A stretch of 64,000 nucleotides of DNA from Siccibacter turicensis LMG 23730 (GCF_000463155.2 NZ_AWFZ01000006.1:1-64000), one strand, 5' to 3'; counted from the first letter of the stretch, positions 1-10,015 are shown. A program made the numbers and translations. Notes: generated by a model from the letters alone, not told the origin.

Positions 1-73
1 CGGTAGTTCAGTTGGTTAGAATACCTGCCTGTCACGCAGGGGGTCGCGGGTTCGAGCCCCGTCCGTTCCGCCA
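1..73 (+). tRNA. aspT: tRNA-Asp (GTC), 5' end cut by window
   Basis: The sequence shows a D-arm, an anticodon arm with GTC at 31-33, a T-arm (GGTTCGAGCCC) and an encoded CCA at 71-73. About four bases of the acceptor stem lie before the window. In E. coli aspT and trpT close the rrnC operon next to hdfR, so this is most likely the tail of an rRNA operon lying to the left. Confidence 0.97.
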
Positions 74-82
74 CCCTTATTT

Positions 83-158
<76 letters not shown>

Positions 159-164
159 GAAATC

Positions 165-196
165 ATCCTTAGCTTAACGGCTAAGGATTTTTTTTG
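165..196 (+). terminator. rrn/tRNA operon terminator
   Basis: Perfect 9-bp stem ATCCTTAGC (165-173) / GCTAAGGAT (180-188), 6-nt loop and an 8-T run. It follows trpT by 6 nt and is a classic intrinsic terminator closing the rRNA/tRNA transcript. Confidence 0.93.
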
Positions 197-243
197 TCTG
201 CAATTTGCCTTCGGGTTATGCATCTCCCCTCCAGCAATACCTG

Positions 244-1065
244 TCAATCCAGAATCGACGTTTTAAGCAGCTCTTTGATCTGCACCTGTTTATCGCTGTT
301 TTGCAACCAGATGGCATAAAGAGGGCGTGAAAGCGTCGTGCTGTCGCTCACGCTGCGCAGATCGCTACGCTCTTTTGCCCACGCGGTAGGCAACCAGGTG
401 CAACCATTCAATTCGCTCAGGAATTTACGTGCGATCTCAGCCGAACTGGTGGTTAACATCGGAATGTCATCCCCTGGCAGAAGGGCCGTTTCATGCTGCT
501 GAAAGTCCGGCCCCCACTCCAGGCGTAGATAGTTAAGTTCAGCCTTACTGCGCGCCGGTGCCGCGCTATAGAGCGCCAGCGTGAAATGCCCGAGCAGTTG
601 GCTGTTGAACTCATCCATTTTCGGTGCTTCGGAGGTGATAAGCAGATCCAACTGCCGTTCGTGTAGCTGCTTCACCAGCGACTGGCGCTGAGCGATACGC
701 GCTTCAAACTGCATGCCACTATGCGCCTGATAAAGCCTCGTCAGCCACTGCGACAGCATACATTCCCAAAGCGATGCGCTCGCACCGATAGAAAGTTCGT
801 TATGTCGTGAGGTATGCGCCACCTCTTTTCGTGCCGCCTGCCAGGTGCTCATTAGCGTCTCGGCATAGGGCAGAAGGCGTTCTCCTGCCGGTGTCAGGCG
901 AATGTTGTTACGATGGCGAGTAAAAAGATTCACTCCCAGTTGGTTTTCCAGCTGACGAATGCGAAAGCTCACAGCGGATTGTGTCAGGTAAAGGGCTTCA
1001 GCAGCGCGTCCGAAATGGCGTGTTCTGCTTACTTCGAGGAACGTTTTCAGCAATTCCGTATCCAC
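244..1065 (-). CDS. hdfR: LysR-type regulator HdfR
   Basis: A 273-residue LysR-family protein. The N-terminal winged helix-turn-helix (residues 1-60) contains [20 protein letters not shown], followed by the effector-binding domain. In E. coli HdfR represses flhDC, the flagellar master operon, and activates glutamate synthase genes under H-NS control. The start is GTG at 1065, supported by an upstream GGAGAG. It is divergent from maoP. The C-terminus is a few residues shorter than the 279-residue E. coli protein as remembered. Identification rests on near-identity and synteny. Confidence 0.95.
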   Translation of the reverse strand: MDTELLKTFLEVSRTRHFGRAAEALYLTQSAVSFRIRQLENQLGVNLFTRHRNNIRLTPAGERLLPYAETLMSTWQAARKEVAHTSRHNELSIGASASLWECMLSQWLTRLYQAHSGMQFEARIAQRQSLVKQLHERQLDLLITSEAPKMDEFNSQLLGHFTLALYSAAPARSKAELNYLRLEWGPDFQQHETALLPGDDIPMLTTSSAEIARKFLSELNGCTWLPTAWAKERSDLRSVSDSTTLSRPLYAIWLQNSDKQVQIKELLKTSILD

Positions 1066-1184
1066 AACTCTCTCCGCAAAATTATTTGTCGTTATGATTT
1101 AAATGTTTTGTTTTACACTCTGTCAAGCGTAACTAATACTCCGCGCCATAAATAGCCCGGCCAAGAGAATTAGGAGCGTGCAGG

Positions 1185-1523
1185 ATGGCGGAAAGCTTTA
1201 CGACGACTAATCGATTTTTCGACAACAGACATTATCCACGCGGGTTCTCTCGACATGGTGATTTCACCATTAAAGAGGCGCAGCTGCTGGAGCGTCATGG
1301 TTATGCTTTCAACGAACTGGATCTGGGTAAACGCGAACCGGCAACCGAAGAAGAAGAGTTGTTCGTCGCCGTATGCCGCGGTGAGCGTGAGCCAGTAACT
1401 GAAGCTGAAAGAGTGTGGAGCAAGTACATGACGCGCATTAAGCGTCCTAAGCGTTTCCATACCCTCTCCGGCGGTAAGCCGCAGATGGAAGGTGTGGAAG
1501 ACTACACTGAAAGCGACGATTGA
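1185..1523 (+). CDS. maoP: Macrodomain Ori organisation protein MaoP (YifE)
   Basis: A 112-residue protein nearly identical to E. coli YifE/MaoP, of the DUF413 family. In E. coli it acts with the 17-bp site maoS to confine long-range DNA contacts in the Ori macrodomain. AGGAG at 1172-1176 lies 8 nt before the ATG. The protein is highly charged, with an acidic tail, and has no membrane segment. The 119-bp hdfR-maoP gap holds the divergent promoters. I could not identify maoS by sequence. A bidirectional terminator follows. Confidence 0.95.
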   Translation: MAESFTTTNRFFDNRHYPRGFSRHGDFTIKEAQLLERHGYAFNELDLGKREPATEEEELFVAVCRGEREPVTEAERVWSKYMTRIKRPKRFHTLSGGKPQMEGVEDYTESDD

Positions 1524-1527
1524 CGAA

Positions 1528-1549
1528 AAGGGCCGAAAGGCCCTTTTTT
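1528..1549. terminator. Bidirectional terminator maoP / yifB
   Basis: Stem AAGGGCC (1528-1534), loop GAAA, GGCCCTT (1539-1545), with a T run on the plus strand and an A run on the other side. It serves both convergent genes; yifB ends within it at 1548. Confidence 0.88.
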
Positions 1550-3068
1550 ACATCAGCATCTTCTGTAGATGGATAAGCATTCTGTCTATCGCGCGATAGC
1601 CAAGTGCCTCCTGCAAATGCTCCCTGCGAATGTGGCTCTCCCCCTGTAAGTCGGCAATCGTCCGCGCTACCTTCAGCAGCCGTTGCCATGCCCGCACCGA
1701 TAGTCCCAGTCTGATGAGTGTTTCCTCAAGCCATTCGGCGTCTTGCTTTTCCAGCGGACAAAATCGCGCGATCCCTGCGTTATCCAGCAGAGCATTCACG
1801 CATTGCTGACGGCTGAGCTGGCGATTGCGAACCTCGATGACCCGCTCTCTGATTTCAGCGCTGCTTTCACCTTTCACCGATGGCTGGCTCAGCAAACCCG
1901 GTGGTGGCAAAGGGATCTCCAGCGACAGATCGAACCGGTCCAGAAACGGGCCCGAAAGTCGACCCAGGTAGCGTAACGTCTGTTCCGGGCTGCAGCGATT
2001 ATGGTTTCCCTGATAGTGTCCGGTCGGACTGGGATTCATGGCAGCAATGAGTTGAAAACGCGCCGGGTAGCTGATCTTTGCCCGTGTACGTGAGATGTGA
2101 ATTTGCCCTGATTCGATAGGCTCTCTCAGAGCATCTAGCGTCCGACGCTCAAACTCCGGGAGCTCATCAAGAAACAGCACACCGTTATGCGCTAACGAGA
2201 TTTCGCCGGGCACCGGGATCGATCCTCCACCAACCAGGGCAGAGAGTGAGGCACTATGATGAGGCGCCCTGAATGGCCGCTGACGCCATTGCTGATAAAG
2301 CCTTATCGGATTCACCAGACTCATGATAGCAGCGCTCTCCAGCGCCTCCTCGTCACTCAGCGGGGGGAGTAATCCATTGAGCCGGCTTGCCAGCATGGTT
2401 TTACCCGTACCCGGCGGGCCAATGAACAGCAGGTTGTGGCCACCAGCTGCGGTGATCTCCAGCGCTCGCTTACCCTGTTGCTGACCCACAACCTCGTTGA
2501 TATCGCCTGAACGGCAATTGCTGTCTGGCGGCGGTGTCACGGGCCGGGGGAGCGAGCCCTTTCCTTCGAGCCAGGCGCAGACCTCCAGCAAATGCGAGGC
2601 TGTCATGCACCCAGGCTTGTCGATCAATCCCACCTCGGACGCATTCTCCTGCGCAACGACAATCTGCCGGCCCTGCTTTAAGGCCTCAAGCGCACAGGAG
2701 ATCGCACCCGGAACACCCCGCAGCGCGCCCGTCAGCGCAAGCTCACCGACAAACTCTGTCTGGCTGAGCCGGGTGGTGCTGAGCTGCTCCGAGGCGGCCA
2801 GCAGGGCAATCGCGATGGGTAAATCGTAGCGCCCACCCTCCTTGGGCAAATCGGCGGGCGCCAGGTTAATGGTGATTTTACGGGCCGGGAAGGTGTACCC
2901 GCTGTTGATGATGGCGCTACGCACGCGGTCTCGCGCTTCCTTCACAGTGGTCTCGGGTAACCCTACGATAGTCAGTCCCGGCAGGCCCGGACTCAAATGT
3001 ACTTCTACGGTCACCAGCGGGGCACTCACCCCTAACGCTGCTCTGGTAAAAATGATAGCGAGAGACAT
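1548..3068 (-). CDS. comM: Mg-chelatase-like AAA+ ATPase ComM/YifB
   Basis: A 506-residue protein of the YifB/ComM family. The N-terminal chelatase-associated domain precedes the AAA+ core, with Walker A GPPGTGKT at about 217-224, Walker B FLDELPEF near 299-306, and a C-terminal Mg-chelatase domain. ComM in Vibrio is a hexameric branch-migration helicase that helps integrate transforming DNA; the role of the E. coli orthologue is less clear. The start is ATG at 3068: AAGGAGG lies 5 nt upstream, while the in-frame GTG at 3074 falls inside that ribosome binding site. The protein is convergent with maoP and isolated from ilv by a 357-bp gap. Confidence 0.94.
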   Translation of the reverse strand: MSLAIIFTRAALGVSAPLVTVEVHLSPGLPGLTIVGLPETTVKEARDRVRSAIINSGYTFPARKITINLAPADLPKEGGRYDLPIAIALLAASEQLSTTRLSQTEFVGELALTGALRGVPGAISCALEALKQGRQIVVAQENASEVGLIDKPGCMTASHLLEVCAWLEGKGSLPRPVTPPPDSNCRSGDINEVVGQQQGKRALEITAAGGHNLLFIGPPGTGKTMLASRLNGLLPPLSDEEALESAAIMSLVNPIRLYQQWRQRPFRAPHHSASLSALVGGGSIPVPGEISLAHNGVLFLDELPEFERRTLDALREPIESGQIHISRTRAKISYPARFQLIAAMNPSPTGHYQGNHNRCSPEQTLRYLGRLSGPFLDRFDLSLEIPLPPPGLLSQPSVKGESSAEIRERVIEVRNRQLSRQQCVNALLDNAGIARFCPLEKQDAEWLEETLIRLGLSVRAWQRLLKVARTIADLQGESHIRREHLQEALGYRAIDRMLIHLQKMLM

Positions 3069-3237
3069 ATCCACCTCCTTGTGGCACCACTGTCTACCCG
3101 GTAGCAGCGAGAAGATAGTGCGTTATGCAGGAAGTTGAAGGTCGTTTCCATAAAATTAAGGGCAAGGTTTTGCATTGCGCCGCTATTTGGAATCCTCCCC
3201 GTAAAATAATAAAAGCCGCATAATATTCTGTTGAAAA

Positions 3238-3274
3238 TGCGTATCTGGCAGCGTAGCGGCATACGCAGTTTTTT
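3238..3274 (+). terminator. Candidate hairpin terminator in yifB-ilvL gap
   Basis: TGCGTAT (3238-3244) pairs with ATACGCA (3261-3267), with a 16-nt loop, and is followed by six T residues at 3269-3274. No plus-strand gene is known upstream of it, so it may end a short upstream RNA or be part of the ilv upstream region. Confidence 0.35.
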
Positions 3275-3354
3275 AATCTGTCGCTACTGATTGATAAATA
3301 ATGACTTTTTTAGCGATTACGGATGTGCGTTGAATCCATTCTTAAAAATAATGC

Positions 3355-3382
3355 TTGTAAGGCCGACGGGCACTGTGATAAC
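3355..3382 (+). promoter_or_regulatory. Probable ilvLXGMEDA promoter
   Basis: TTGTAA (3355-3360) and GATAAC (3377-3382), spacing 16. A start near 3389 would give a leader of about 190 nt to the end of the attenuator, close to the roughly 186-nt leader known in E. coli. The boxes are weak matches, so this is tentative. Confidence 0.4.
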
Positions 3383-3425
3383 TCTTTAAGCATTCCTTCG
3401 AACAAAACATGTGAACGAACATAAA

Positions 3426-3524
3426 ATGACAGCCCTTCTACGAGTGATTAGCCTGGTCGTACTAAGCGTGGTGGTGATTATTATCCCACCGTGCGGGGCT
3501 GCACCTGGAAGAAGAAAGGCTTAA
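3426..3524 (+). CDS. ilvL: ilv operon leader peptide IlvL
   Basis: A 32-codon ORF beginning MTALLRVISLVV. Fourteen codons are Leu, Ile or Val, clustered before PPCGAA. Ribosome stalling at these codons when any of the three tRNAs is uncharged lets the downstream RNA form an antiterminator, so ilvXGMEDA is transcribed. It matches E. coli IlvL in length and almost in sequence. The terminator hairpin starts 22 nt after the stop codon. Confidence 0.96.
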   Translation: MTALLRVISLVVLSVVVIIIPPCGAAPGRRKA

Positions 3525-3546
3525 AAATCAAGCCTGAATCATCGAG

Positions 3547-3580
3547 AACCCCCGCACCGAAAGGTCCGGGGGTTTTTTTT
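3547..3580 (+). terminator. ilv attenuator terminator
   Basis: AACCCCCG (3547-3554) pairs with CGGGGGTT (3567-3574), and ACC with GGT around a GAAA loop, with one C-C mismatch inside. Eight T residues follow (3573-3580). This is the attenuator structure controlled by translation of ilvL. Confidence 0.93.
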
Positions 3581-3609
3581 GGCCTTAAAACGAAAGCGAG
3601 GAGCAGAAT

Positions 3610-3660
3610 ATGAGCAGTAGCATAAAACACTGTTTCTCCCGTTGTAGCGCGGGGAACTGA
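3610..3660 (+). CDS. ilvX: Small peptide IlvX
   Basis: A 16-codon [19 protein letters not shown], with AGGAG at 3598-3602. It ends 2 nt before the ilvG start codon. E. coli IlvX has the same length and the same CFSR core and AGN/TGN end, and was detected as a made peptide; its function is unknown. The tight spacing suggests translational coupling to ilvG. Confidence 0.85.
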   Translation: MSSSIKHCFSRCSAGN

Positions 3661-3662
3661 AT

Positions 3663-5309
3663 ATGAATGGGGCACAATGGGTAGTACATGCTTTGCGGGC
3701 GCAGGGGGTTGAGACCGTATTCGGTTATCCTGGCGGTGCAATAATGCCGGTCTATGATGCGCTATACGACGGCGGCGTGGAACACCTGTTGTGCCGGCAT
3801 GAGCAGGGTGCTGCCATGGCAGCTATCGGCTATGCCCGGGCGACGGGAAAAACCGGCGTATGTATCGCAACGTCCGGTCCGGGAGCCACCAATCTCATCA
3901 CCGGCCTGGCCGATGCCTTACTGGATTCGGTTCCGGTTGTTGCTATCACCGGGCAGGTCGCTTCTCCGCTTATCGGCACCGATGCGTTTCAGGAAATTGA
4001 CGTGCTGGGCATGTCACTGGCCTGCACCAAGCACAGTTTCCTGGTACAGACCCTCGACGAACTGCCTCAGGTTATCGCTGAAGCCTTTACTATCGCTAAC
4101 AGTGGTCGTCCGGGTCCGGTCCTGGTTGATATTCCTAAGGATATCCAGGTCGCCGTGGGTGAACTGGAGCCGTGGCTATCCACTGTCGAAGATACCTTCT
4201 CGCCACCGCTGGAAGAGATCGAGCTGGCGCGTCAGATGCTGGCGCAGGCCAGCAAGCCGATGCTGTACGTGGGCGGCGGCGTCGGCATGGCACAGGCGGT
4301 TCCGGCGCTGCGCGAATTTATCACCGCCACCGGGATCCCGGCGACCGCGACCCTGAAAGGTCTGGGCGCGGTTGCGCCAGATTATCCGTTCTATATGGGG
4401 ATGCTGGGCATGCACGGTACGCGAGCGGCGAACCTTGCCGTTCAGGCCTGCGACCTGCTGATTGCGGTCGGTGCGCGTTTTGACGATCGGGTAACCGGCA
4501 AGCTCAATACCTTCGCCCCGCATGCCAGGGTCATTCATATGGACATCGACCCGGCGGAAATGAACAAACTGCGCCAGGCGCACGTTGCGCTGCCGGGCGA
4601 TCTCAACGTCATGTTAGCGGCACTGCAACAGCCGCTGTCCATAGATGCCTGGCGTAACGAGACGGCTGCACTGCGCGCCGAGCACGGCTGGCGTTACGAT
4701 CATCCGGGCGAGGCAATCTACGCCCCGCTGCTGCTCAAGCAGCTCTCGGATCGCAAACCTGAAAGCGCCGTGGTGACCACCGACGTGGGCCAGCATCAGA
4801 TGTGGGCAGCACAGCACATGTCCTTTACCCGCCCGGAAAATTTCATCACCTCAAGCGGTCTTGGCACGATGGGATTTGGTCTGCCCGCCGCCGTTGGCGC
4901 GCAGGTTGCGCGACCGGATGACACGGTCATCTGCATCTCCGGGGACGGCTCCTTTATGATGAACGTTCAGGAGCTGGGCACCGTAAAACGCAAACAGCTG
5001 CCGCTGAAAATCGTGCTGCTGGATAACCAGCGTTTGGGGATGGTTCGCCAGTGGCAGCAGCTCTTTTTCCAGGAGCGCTACAGCGAAACCACTCTGACCG
5101 ATAACCCGGACTTCCTGACCCTGGCCAGCGCATTCGGCATTCCTGGCCAGCATATCACCCGCAAAGACCAGGTTGAGGCGGCTATCGACACGCTGCTGAA
5201 CAGCGAAGGCCCTTACCTGCTCCATGTTTCCATCGATGAACTCGAAAATGTGTGGCCGCTGGTTCCGCCCGGCGCCAGTAACTCTCAAATGCTGGAGAAA
5301 TTATCATGA
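3663..5309 (+). CDS. ilvG: Acetolactate synthase II large subunit
   Basis: A full-length 548-residue thiamine-diphosphate enzyme, uninterrupted, unlike the frameshifted K-12 ilvG. It condenses two pyruvates to 2-acetolactate, or pyruvate with 2-ketobutyrate, starting Val and Ile synthesis. The ThDP-activating Glu is E47 in HEQGA, and the ThDP/Mg motif begins GDGS at 427-430. Domains run Pyr, FAD-binding, PP. The stop overlaps the ilvM start (ATGA), so the two subunits are coupled. AHAS II is insensitive to valine feedback, so this strain should resist valine inhibition. Confidence 0.97.
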   Translation: MNGAQWVVHALRAQGVETVFGYPGGAIMPVYDALYDGGVEHLLCRHEQGAAMAAIGYARATGKTGVCIATSGPGATNLITGLADALLDSVPVVAITGQVASPLIGTDAFQEIDVLGMSLACTKHSFLVQTLDELPQVIAEAFTIANSGRPGPVLVDIPKDIQVAVGELEPWLSTVEDTFSPPLEEIELARQMLAQASKPMLYVGGGVGMAQAVPALREFITATGIPATATLKGLGAVAPDYPFYMGMLGMHGTRAANLAVQACDLLIAVGARFDDRVTGKLNTFAPHARVIHMDIDPAEMNKLRQAHVALPGDLNVMLAALQQPLSIDAWRNETAALRAEHGWRYDHPGEAIYAPLLLKQLSDRKPESAVVTTDVGQHQMWAAQHMSFTRPENFITSSGLGTMGFGLPAAVGAQVARPDDTVICISGDGSFMMNVQELGTVKRKQLPLKIVLLDNQRLGMVRQWQQLFFQERYSETTLTDNPDFLTLASAFGIPGQHITRKDQVEAAIDTLLNSEGPYLLHVSIDELENVWPLVPPGASNSQMLEKLS

Positions 5310-5569
5310 CGCAACATCAGATAGCCGTTCAGGCCCGCTTTCGTCCCGAAACTCTGGAGCGCGTGCTGCGTGTCGTGCGTCATCGCGGGTTCGAGATCTG
5401 TGCGATGAATATGGAATCCGCCTCGAGTTCCGGAAATATAAATATCGAATTGACCGTTGCCAGCCCTCGCCCAGTCGAATTACTGTTTAACCAATTACAA
5501 AAACTGGTCGACGTGGGTCACGTGGCGATCCAGCATCAAACATCATCATCACAACAAATAAGCGCCTGA
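5306..5569 (+). CDS. ilvM: Acetolactate synthase II small subunit
   Basis: An 87-residue ACT-domain protein ([20 protein letters not shown] at the start). It is the regulatory partner of IlvG, needed for full activity. It starts within the ilvG stop (4-nt ATGA overlap), giving a 1:1 translation arrangement. Length and sequence agree with E. coli IlvM. Confidence 0.96.
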   Translation: MTQHQIAVQARFRPETLERVLRVVRHRGFEICAMNMESASSSGNINIELTVASPRPVELLFNQLQKLVDVGHVAIQHQTSSSQQISA

Positions 5570-5586
5570 GCGCAGCAGGAGTAAAA

Positions 5587-6516
5587 ATGACGACGAAAAA
5601 AGCGGATTACATTTGGTTCAATGGCGAGATGATTCCGTGGGGCGAAGCGAAGGTGCACGTAATGTCGCACGCCCTGCACTACGGCACATCCGTGTTTGAA
5701 GGTATCCGCTGCTATGAGTCTCACAAAGGGCCAGTGGTCTTCCGTCATCGCGAGCACATGCAGCGCCTGCGTGATTCAGCCAAAATCTATCGCTTCCCGG
5801 TCACCCAGAGCGTTGACGAACTGATGGAAGCCTGTCGTCAGGTCATCCGTAAAAACAACCTGACCAGCGCCTATATCCGTCCGCTGGTCTTCGTCGGCGA
5901 CGTTGGCATGGGCGTGAACCCGCCGGAAGGCTACACCACCGACGTGATTATCGCCGCGTTCCCGTGGGGCGCCTACCTCGGTGCTGAAGCGCTGGAGCAG
6001 GGCATTGACGCCATGGTCTCCTCCTGGAACCGCGTTGCGCCGAACACCATCCCGACCGCAGCCAAAGCCGGCGGTAACTATCTCTCCTCCCTACTGGTGG
6101 GCAGCGAAGCGCGCCGTCATGGCTATCAGGAAGGCATCGCGCTGGACGTTAACGGCTACATCTCTGAAGGCGCGGGTGAAAACCTGTTCGAAGTGAAAGA
6201 CGGCATTCTGTTTACCCCGCCGTTTACCTCCTCTGCGCTGCCGGGTATTACCCGCGATGCCATCATCAAGCTGGCGAAAGATCTCGGTATCGAAGTGCGT
6301 GAGCAGGTGCTGTCCCGCGAATCGCTCTACCTGGCCGATGAAGTCTTCATGTCCGGCACCGCCGCTGAAATCACACCGGTTCGCAGCGTCGACGGAATCC
6401 AGGTTGGCGAAGGCCGTTGTGGCCCGGTAACCAAACGCATTCAGCAGGCGTTCTTTGGCCTGTTCACCGGCGAAACCGAAGATAAATGGGGCTGGCTGGA
6501 TCAGGTTAACCCGTAA
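5587..6516 (+). CDS. ilvE: Branched-chain amino acid aminotransferase
   Basis: A 309-residue fold-type IV PLP enzyme, same length as in E. coli. It transfers the amino group from glutamate to the 2-keto acids of Ile, Val and Leu. The PLP-binding lysine is K160 in AAKAGGNYLSS. GCAGGAG lies 5 nt before the ATG. It follows ilvM by 17 nt in the ilvGMEDA operon. A 100-bp gap to ilvD contains a GC-rich inverted repeat (GTCATCCCCGCCGGGGATGAC, described in part) that does not end in a T run. Confidence 0.97.
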   Translation: MTTKKADYIWFNGEMIPWGEAKVHVMSHALHYGTSVFEGIRCYESHKGPVVFRHREHMQRLRDSAKIYRFPVTQSVDELMEACRQVIRKNNLTSAYIRPLVFVGDVGMGVNPPEGYTTDVIIAAFPWGAYLGAEALEQGIDAMVSSWNRVAPNTIPTAAKAGGNYLSSLLVGSEARRHGYQEGIALDVNGYISEGAGENLFEVKDGILFTPPFTSSALPGITRDAIIKLAKDLGIEVREQVLSRESLYLADEVFMSGTAAEITPVRSVDGIQVGEGRCGPVTKRIQQAFFGLFTGETEDKWGWLDQVNP

Positions 6517-6616
6517 TTAGCACGCTTTTCCGACGTCATCCCCGCCGGGGATGACGTAACGAGAAAACAGGGCGGCAAAGTACCGCCCGGCACAACGACA
6601 CACTGGGAGTTAAGAA

Positions 6617-8467
6617 ATGCCTAAATACCGTTCCGCTACGACGACTCACGGCCGCAACATGGCAGGAGCACGTGCGCTGTGGCGCGCCACCGGGATGACC
6701 GACGACGATTTCGGTAAGCCAATTATCGCCGTCGTAAACTCCTTTACCCAGTTCGTGCCGGGCCACGTGCACCTGCGTGATTTGGGCAAGCTGGTGGCAG
6801 AGCAGATCGAAGCCTCAGGCGGCGTTGCCAAAGAGTTCAACACCATTGCGGTGGATGACGGGATCGCCATGGGTCACGGCGGGATGCTGTACTCGCTGCC
6901 GTCGCGCGAGCTTATCGCTGACTCCGTGGAGTACATGGTGAACGCCCACTGCGCCGATGCGATGGTCTGTATCTCCAACTGCGATAAAATCACCCCCGGT
7001 ATGCTGATGGCCTCGCTGCGCCTTAACATTCCGGTTATTTTCGTTTCCGGCGGCCCGATGGAAGCCGGGAAAACCAAACTCTCCGACCAGATCATCAAAC
7101 TGGATCTGGTGGATGCGATGATTCAGGGCGCAAACCCGAACGTCAGCGACGAGCAGAGCGATCAGATTGAGCGCTCCGCGTGCCCGACCTGCGGCTCCTG
7201 TTCCGGGATGTTTACCGCCAACTCAATGAACTGCCTGACCGAAGCGCTGGGTCTGTCGCAGCCGGGCAACGGCTCGCTGCTGGCCACCCACGCCGACCGT
7301 AAAGCGCTGTTCCTGAGCGCCGGTGAACGCATCGTTGCGCTGACCAAACGCTATTACGAGCAGGACGACGCCTCGGCCCTGCCGCGCAACATCGCCAACA
7401 AGGCGGCGTTCGAAAACGCCATGACGCTGGATATCGCCATGGGCGGCTCCACCAATACCGTCCTGCACCTGCTGGCGGCAGCCCAGGAAGCGGAAATCGA
7501 CTTCACCATGAGCGATATCGACCGGCTGTCCCGTAAGGTTCCGCAGCTGTGTAAAGTCGCGCCAAGCACCCAGAAATACCATATGGAAGACGTGCACCGT
7601 GCCGGTGGCGTTATCGGTATCCTCGGCGAGCTGGATCGCGCCGGGTTGCTGAACCGCGAAGTGAAAACCGTGCTCGGCCTGACGCTGCCGGAAACGCTGG
7701 CGCGCTACGATGTAATGCTCACCCAGGATGACGCGGTAAAAAGCATGTTCTCCGCTGGCCCGGCGGGCATCCGTACTACCCAGGCTTTCTCGCAGTCGTG
7801 CCGCTGGGACTCACTGGATACTGACCGTGCTGAAGGCTGCATCCGTTCGCTGGAGCACGCCTATAGCCAGGACGGTGGGCTTGCCGTGCTGTATGGCAAC
7901 TTTGCAGAAAACGGCTGCATCGTGAAAACCGCCGGGGTGGATGACAGCATTCTGAAATTCACCGGCCCGGCTAAGGTGTATGAGAGCCAGGACGATGCGG
8001 TAGAGGCCATTCTCGGCGGGAAAGTGATAGCCGGCGATGTGGTGGTGATCCGTTACGAAGGGCCGAAAGGCGGGCCGGGGATGCAGGAGATGCTCTATCC
8101 GACCACCTTCCTGAAATCCATGGGGCTGGGCAAAAGCTGCGCCCTTATTACAGACGGTCGCTTCTCGGGTGGGACCTCGGGTCTCTCCATCGGCCACGTC
8201 TCTCCGGAAGCCGCCAGCGGCGGCAATATCGCTCTGATCGAAGATGGCGACATCATTGCTATCGATATTCCGAACCGTGGCATTCAGCTTGAGGTGAGCG
8301 ATCAGGAGCTGGCCGCGCGTCGCGAAGCGCAGGATGCACGCGGTGCGCAGGCCTGGACGCCGAAGGCCCGTGAACGTGAAGTCTCCTTCGCGCTTCGCGC
8401 CTACGCCAGCCTGGCAACCAGCGCAGATAAAGGCGCCGTGCGCGACAAATCGAAGCTGGGAGGCTAA
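6617..8467 (+). CDS. ilvD: Dihydroxy-acid dehydratase
   Basis: A 616-residue iron-sulfur dehydratase, the usual family length. It converts 2,3-dihydroxy-isovalerate and 2,3-dihydroxy-3-methylvalerate to the 2-keto acids that IlvE aminates. Cluster-ligand cysteines are visible as C122 in CISNCDK and C195 in [11 protein letters not shown]; a third is expected near C49-C50 in related enzymes but was not assigned. GGGAG precedes the ATG. ilvA starts 2 nt after its stop, which suggests coupling. Confidence 0.97.
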   Translation: MPKYRSATTTHGRNMAGARALWRATGMTDDDFGKPIIAVVNSFTQFVPGHVHLRDLGKLVAEQIEASGGVAKEFNTIAVDDGIAMGHGGMLYSLPSRELIADSVEYMVNAHCADAMVCISNCDKITPGMLMASLRLNIPVIFVSGGPMEAGKTKLSDQIIKLDLVDAMIQGANPNVSDEQSDQIERSACPTCGSCSGMFTANSMNCLTEALGLSQPGNGSLLATHADRKALFLSAGERIVALTKRYYEQDDASALPRNIANKAAFENAMTLDIAMGGSTNTVLHLLAAAQEAEIDFTMSDIDRLSRKVPQLCKVAPSTQKYHMEDVHRAGGVIGILGELDRAGLLNREVKTVLGLTLPETLARYDVMLTQDDAVKSMFSAGPAGIRTTQAFSQSCRWDSLDTDRAEGCIRSLEHAYSQDGGLAVLYGNFAENGCIVKTAGVDDSILKFTGPAKVYESQDDAVEAILGGKVIAGDVVVIRYEGPKGGPGMQEMLYPTTFLKSMGLGKSCALITDGRFSGGTSGLSIGHVSPEAASGGNIALIEDGDIIAIDIPNRGIQLEVSDQELAARREAQDARGAQAWTPKAREREVSFALRAYASLATSADKGAVRDKSKLGG

Positions 8468-8469
8468 GG

Positions 8470-10011
8470 ATGGCTGAGCCGCAACCCCTGTCCGACGCGC
8501 CCTGTGGGGCCGAATACCTGCGCGCCGTTCTGCGCGCGCCGGTGTACGAAGTGGTGCAGGTCACTCCGCTTCAGCACATGGAAAAGCTCTCCTCACGTCT
8601 GGAGAACGTTATCCTGGTGAAGCGTGAAGACCGCCAGCCGGTGCACAGCTTTAAGCTGCGCGGCGCCTACGCCATGATTGCCGGGCTAACCGACGAGCAA
8701 AAAGCGCGCGGCGTGATCACCGCGTCGGCAGGCAACCATGCTCAGGGCGTGGCGTTCTCCTCGGCGCGCCTTGGCATTAAAGCGCTGATTGTAATGCCTG
8801 TTGCCACGGCAGATATCAAAGTCGATGCGGTACGTAGCTTTGGCGGTGAAGTGCTACTCCACGGCGCCAACTTTGACGAAGCCAAGGCCCGAGCCGTTGA
8901 GCTCTCTCAGCAGCAGGGCATGACATGGGTTCCGCCGTTCGATCACCCGGCGGTGATCGCCGGGCAAGGTACGCTGGCGCTGGAACTACTGCAACAGGAT
9001 GCCCATCTCGACCGGGTGTTTGTTCCGGTTGGCGGCGGCGGTCTGGCGGCGGGCGTGGCGGTGTTGATTAAGCAGCTGATGCCGCAAATCAAAGTGATTG
9101 CGGTAGAGGCGGAAGAGTCAGCCTGCCTGAAAGCGGCGCTGGAGGCGGGCCAGCCGGTTGAGCTGCCGCGGGTCGGGTTGTTCGCCGAAGGGGTGGCGGT
9201 CAAGCGTATCGGGGATGAAACGTTCCGCGTGTGCCAGGAGTACATCGACGACATCATCACCGTCGACAGCGATGCCATCTGTGCGGCGATGAAAGACCTG
9301 TTTGAAGACGTGCGCGCGGTGGCAGAGCCTTCCGGCGCACTGGCGCTGGCGGGCATGAAAAAGTACATCGCACAGCACAATATTCGCGGTGAGCGTCTGG
9401 CGCACGTCCTTTCCGGGGCGAACGTAAACTTCCACGGGCTGCGTTACGTCTCTGAGCGCTGCGAACTCGGGGAACAGCGCGAAGCGCTGCTGGCCGTAAC
9501 GATCCCCGAAGAGCAGGGCAGCTTTCTGAAGTTTTGCCAGCTGCTGGGCGGCCGGGCGGTAACGGAGTTCAACTACCGTTTCGCCGATGCAAACGACGCC
9601 TGCATTTTTGTCGGCGTGCGTCTGAGCCGTGGTCTTGAGGAGCGCAAAGAGATTCTGGCGCTGCTTCATGACGGGGGCTATAGCGTAGTGGATCTCTCGG
9701 ATGATGAGATGGCGAAGCTGCACGTGCGCTATATGGTCGGCGGTAGGCCGTCGCGCCCGCTGCGCGAGCGGCTCTACAGCTTCGAATTTCCGGAGTCACC
9801 GGGGGCGCTGCTGAAGTTTCTGCATACACTGGGTACGCACTGGAATATCACGCTGTTTCACTACCGTAGCCACGGCACCGACTATGGCCGCGTGCTGGCT
9901 GCCTTCGAACTCGGCGAACACGAGCCGGATTTCGAAACGCGCCTCAACGAGCTCGGGTATGAGTGTCACGACGAAACCCATAACCCGGCGTTTCGTTTCT
10001 TCCTGGCATAG
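8470..10011 (+). CDS. ilvA: Biosynthetic L-threonine dehydratase
   Basis: A 513-residue fold-type II PLP enzyme that deaminates threonine to 2-ketobutyrate, the committed step to isoleucine. The PLP lysine is K62 in HSFKLRGA, and the phosphate loop GGGGLAAG is near residue 185. The C-terminal third holds two ACT-like domains that bind isoleucine (inhibitor) and valine (activator). It is the last gene of ilvGMEDA, ends at a terminator and converges on ilvY. Confidence 0.97.
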   Translation: MAEPQPLSDAPCGAEYLRAVLRAPVYEVVQVTPLQHMEKLSSRLENVILVKREDRQPVHSFKLRGAYAMIAGLTDEQKARGVITASAGNHAQGVAFSSARLGIKALIVMPVATADIKVDAVRSFGGEVLLHGANFDEAKARAVELSQQQGMTWVPPFDHPAVIAGQGTLALELLQQDAHLDRVFVPVGGGGLAAGVAVLIKQLMPQIKVIAVEAEESACLKAALEAGQPVELPRVGLFAEGVAVKRIGDETFRVCQEYIDDIITVDSDAICAAMKDLFEDVRAVAEPSGALALAGMKKYIAQHNIRGERLAHVLSGANVNFHGLRYVSERCELGEQREALLAVTIPEEQGSFLKFCQLLGGRAVTEFNYRFADANDACIFVGVRLSRGLEERKEILALLHDGGYSVVDLSDDEMAKLHVRYMVGGRPSRPLRERLYSFEFPESPGALLKFLHTLGTHWNITLFHYRSHGTDYGRVLAAFELGEHEPDFETRLNELGYECHDETHNPAFRFFLA

Positions 10012-10015
10012 AGAA

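Larger units (their letters stand above)
3069..3425. other. yifB-ilvL intergenic region
   Basis: A 357-bp AT-rich non-coding stretch between divergent genes. In E. coli this region carries the ilv promoter with an upstream IHF-bound activating segment. Visible here are a hairpin with a T run at 3238-3274 and a probable promoter at 3355-3382. No convincing small ORF with a ribosome binding site was seen. Confidence 0.7.

Noticed and set aside
3032-3262. 76-codon minus-strand frame crossing the yifB start
   Set aside because: No ribosome binding site; it overlaps the yifB start region in another frame and covers promoter-like DNA.
6533-6560. GC-rich inverted repeat between ilvE and ilvD as a terminator
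   Set aside because: The stem has no T run after it, and ilvD belongs to the same operon; it is more likely an mRNA-processing or stability hairpin.
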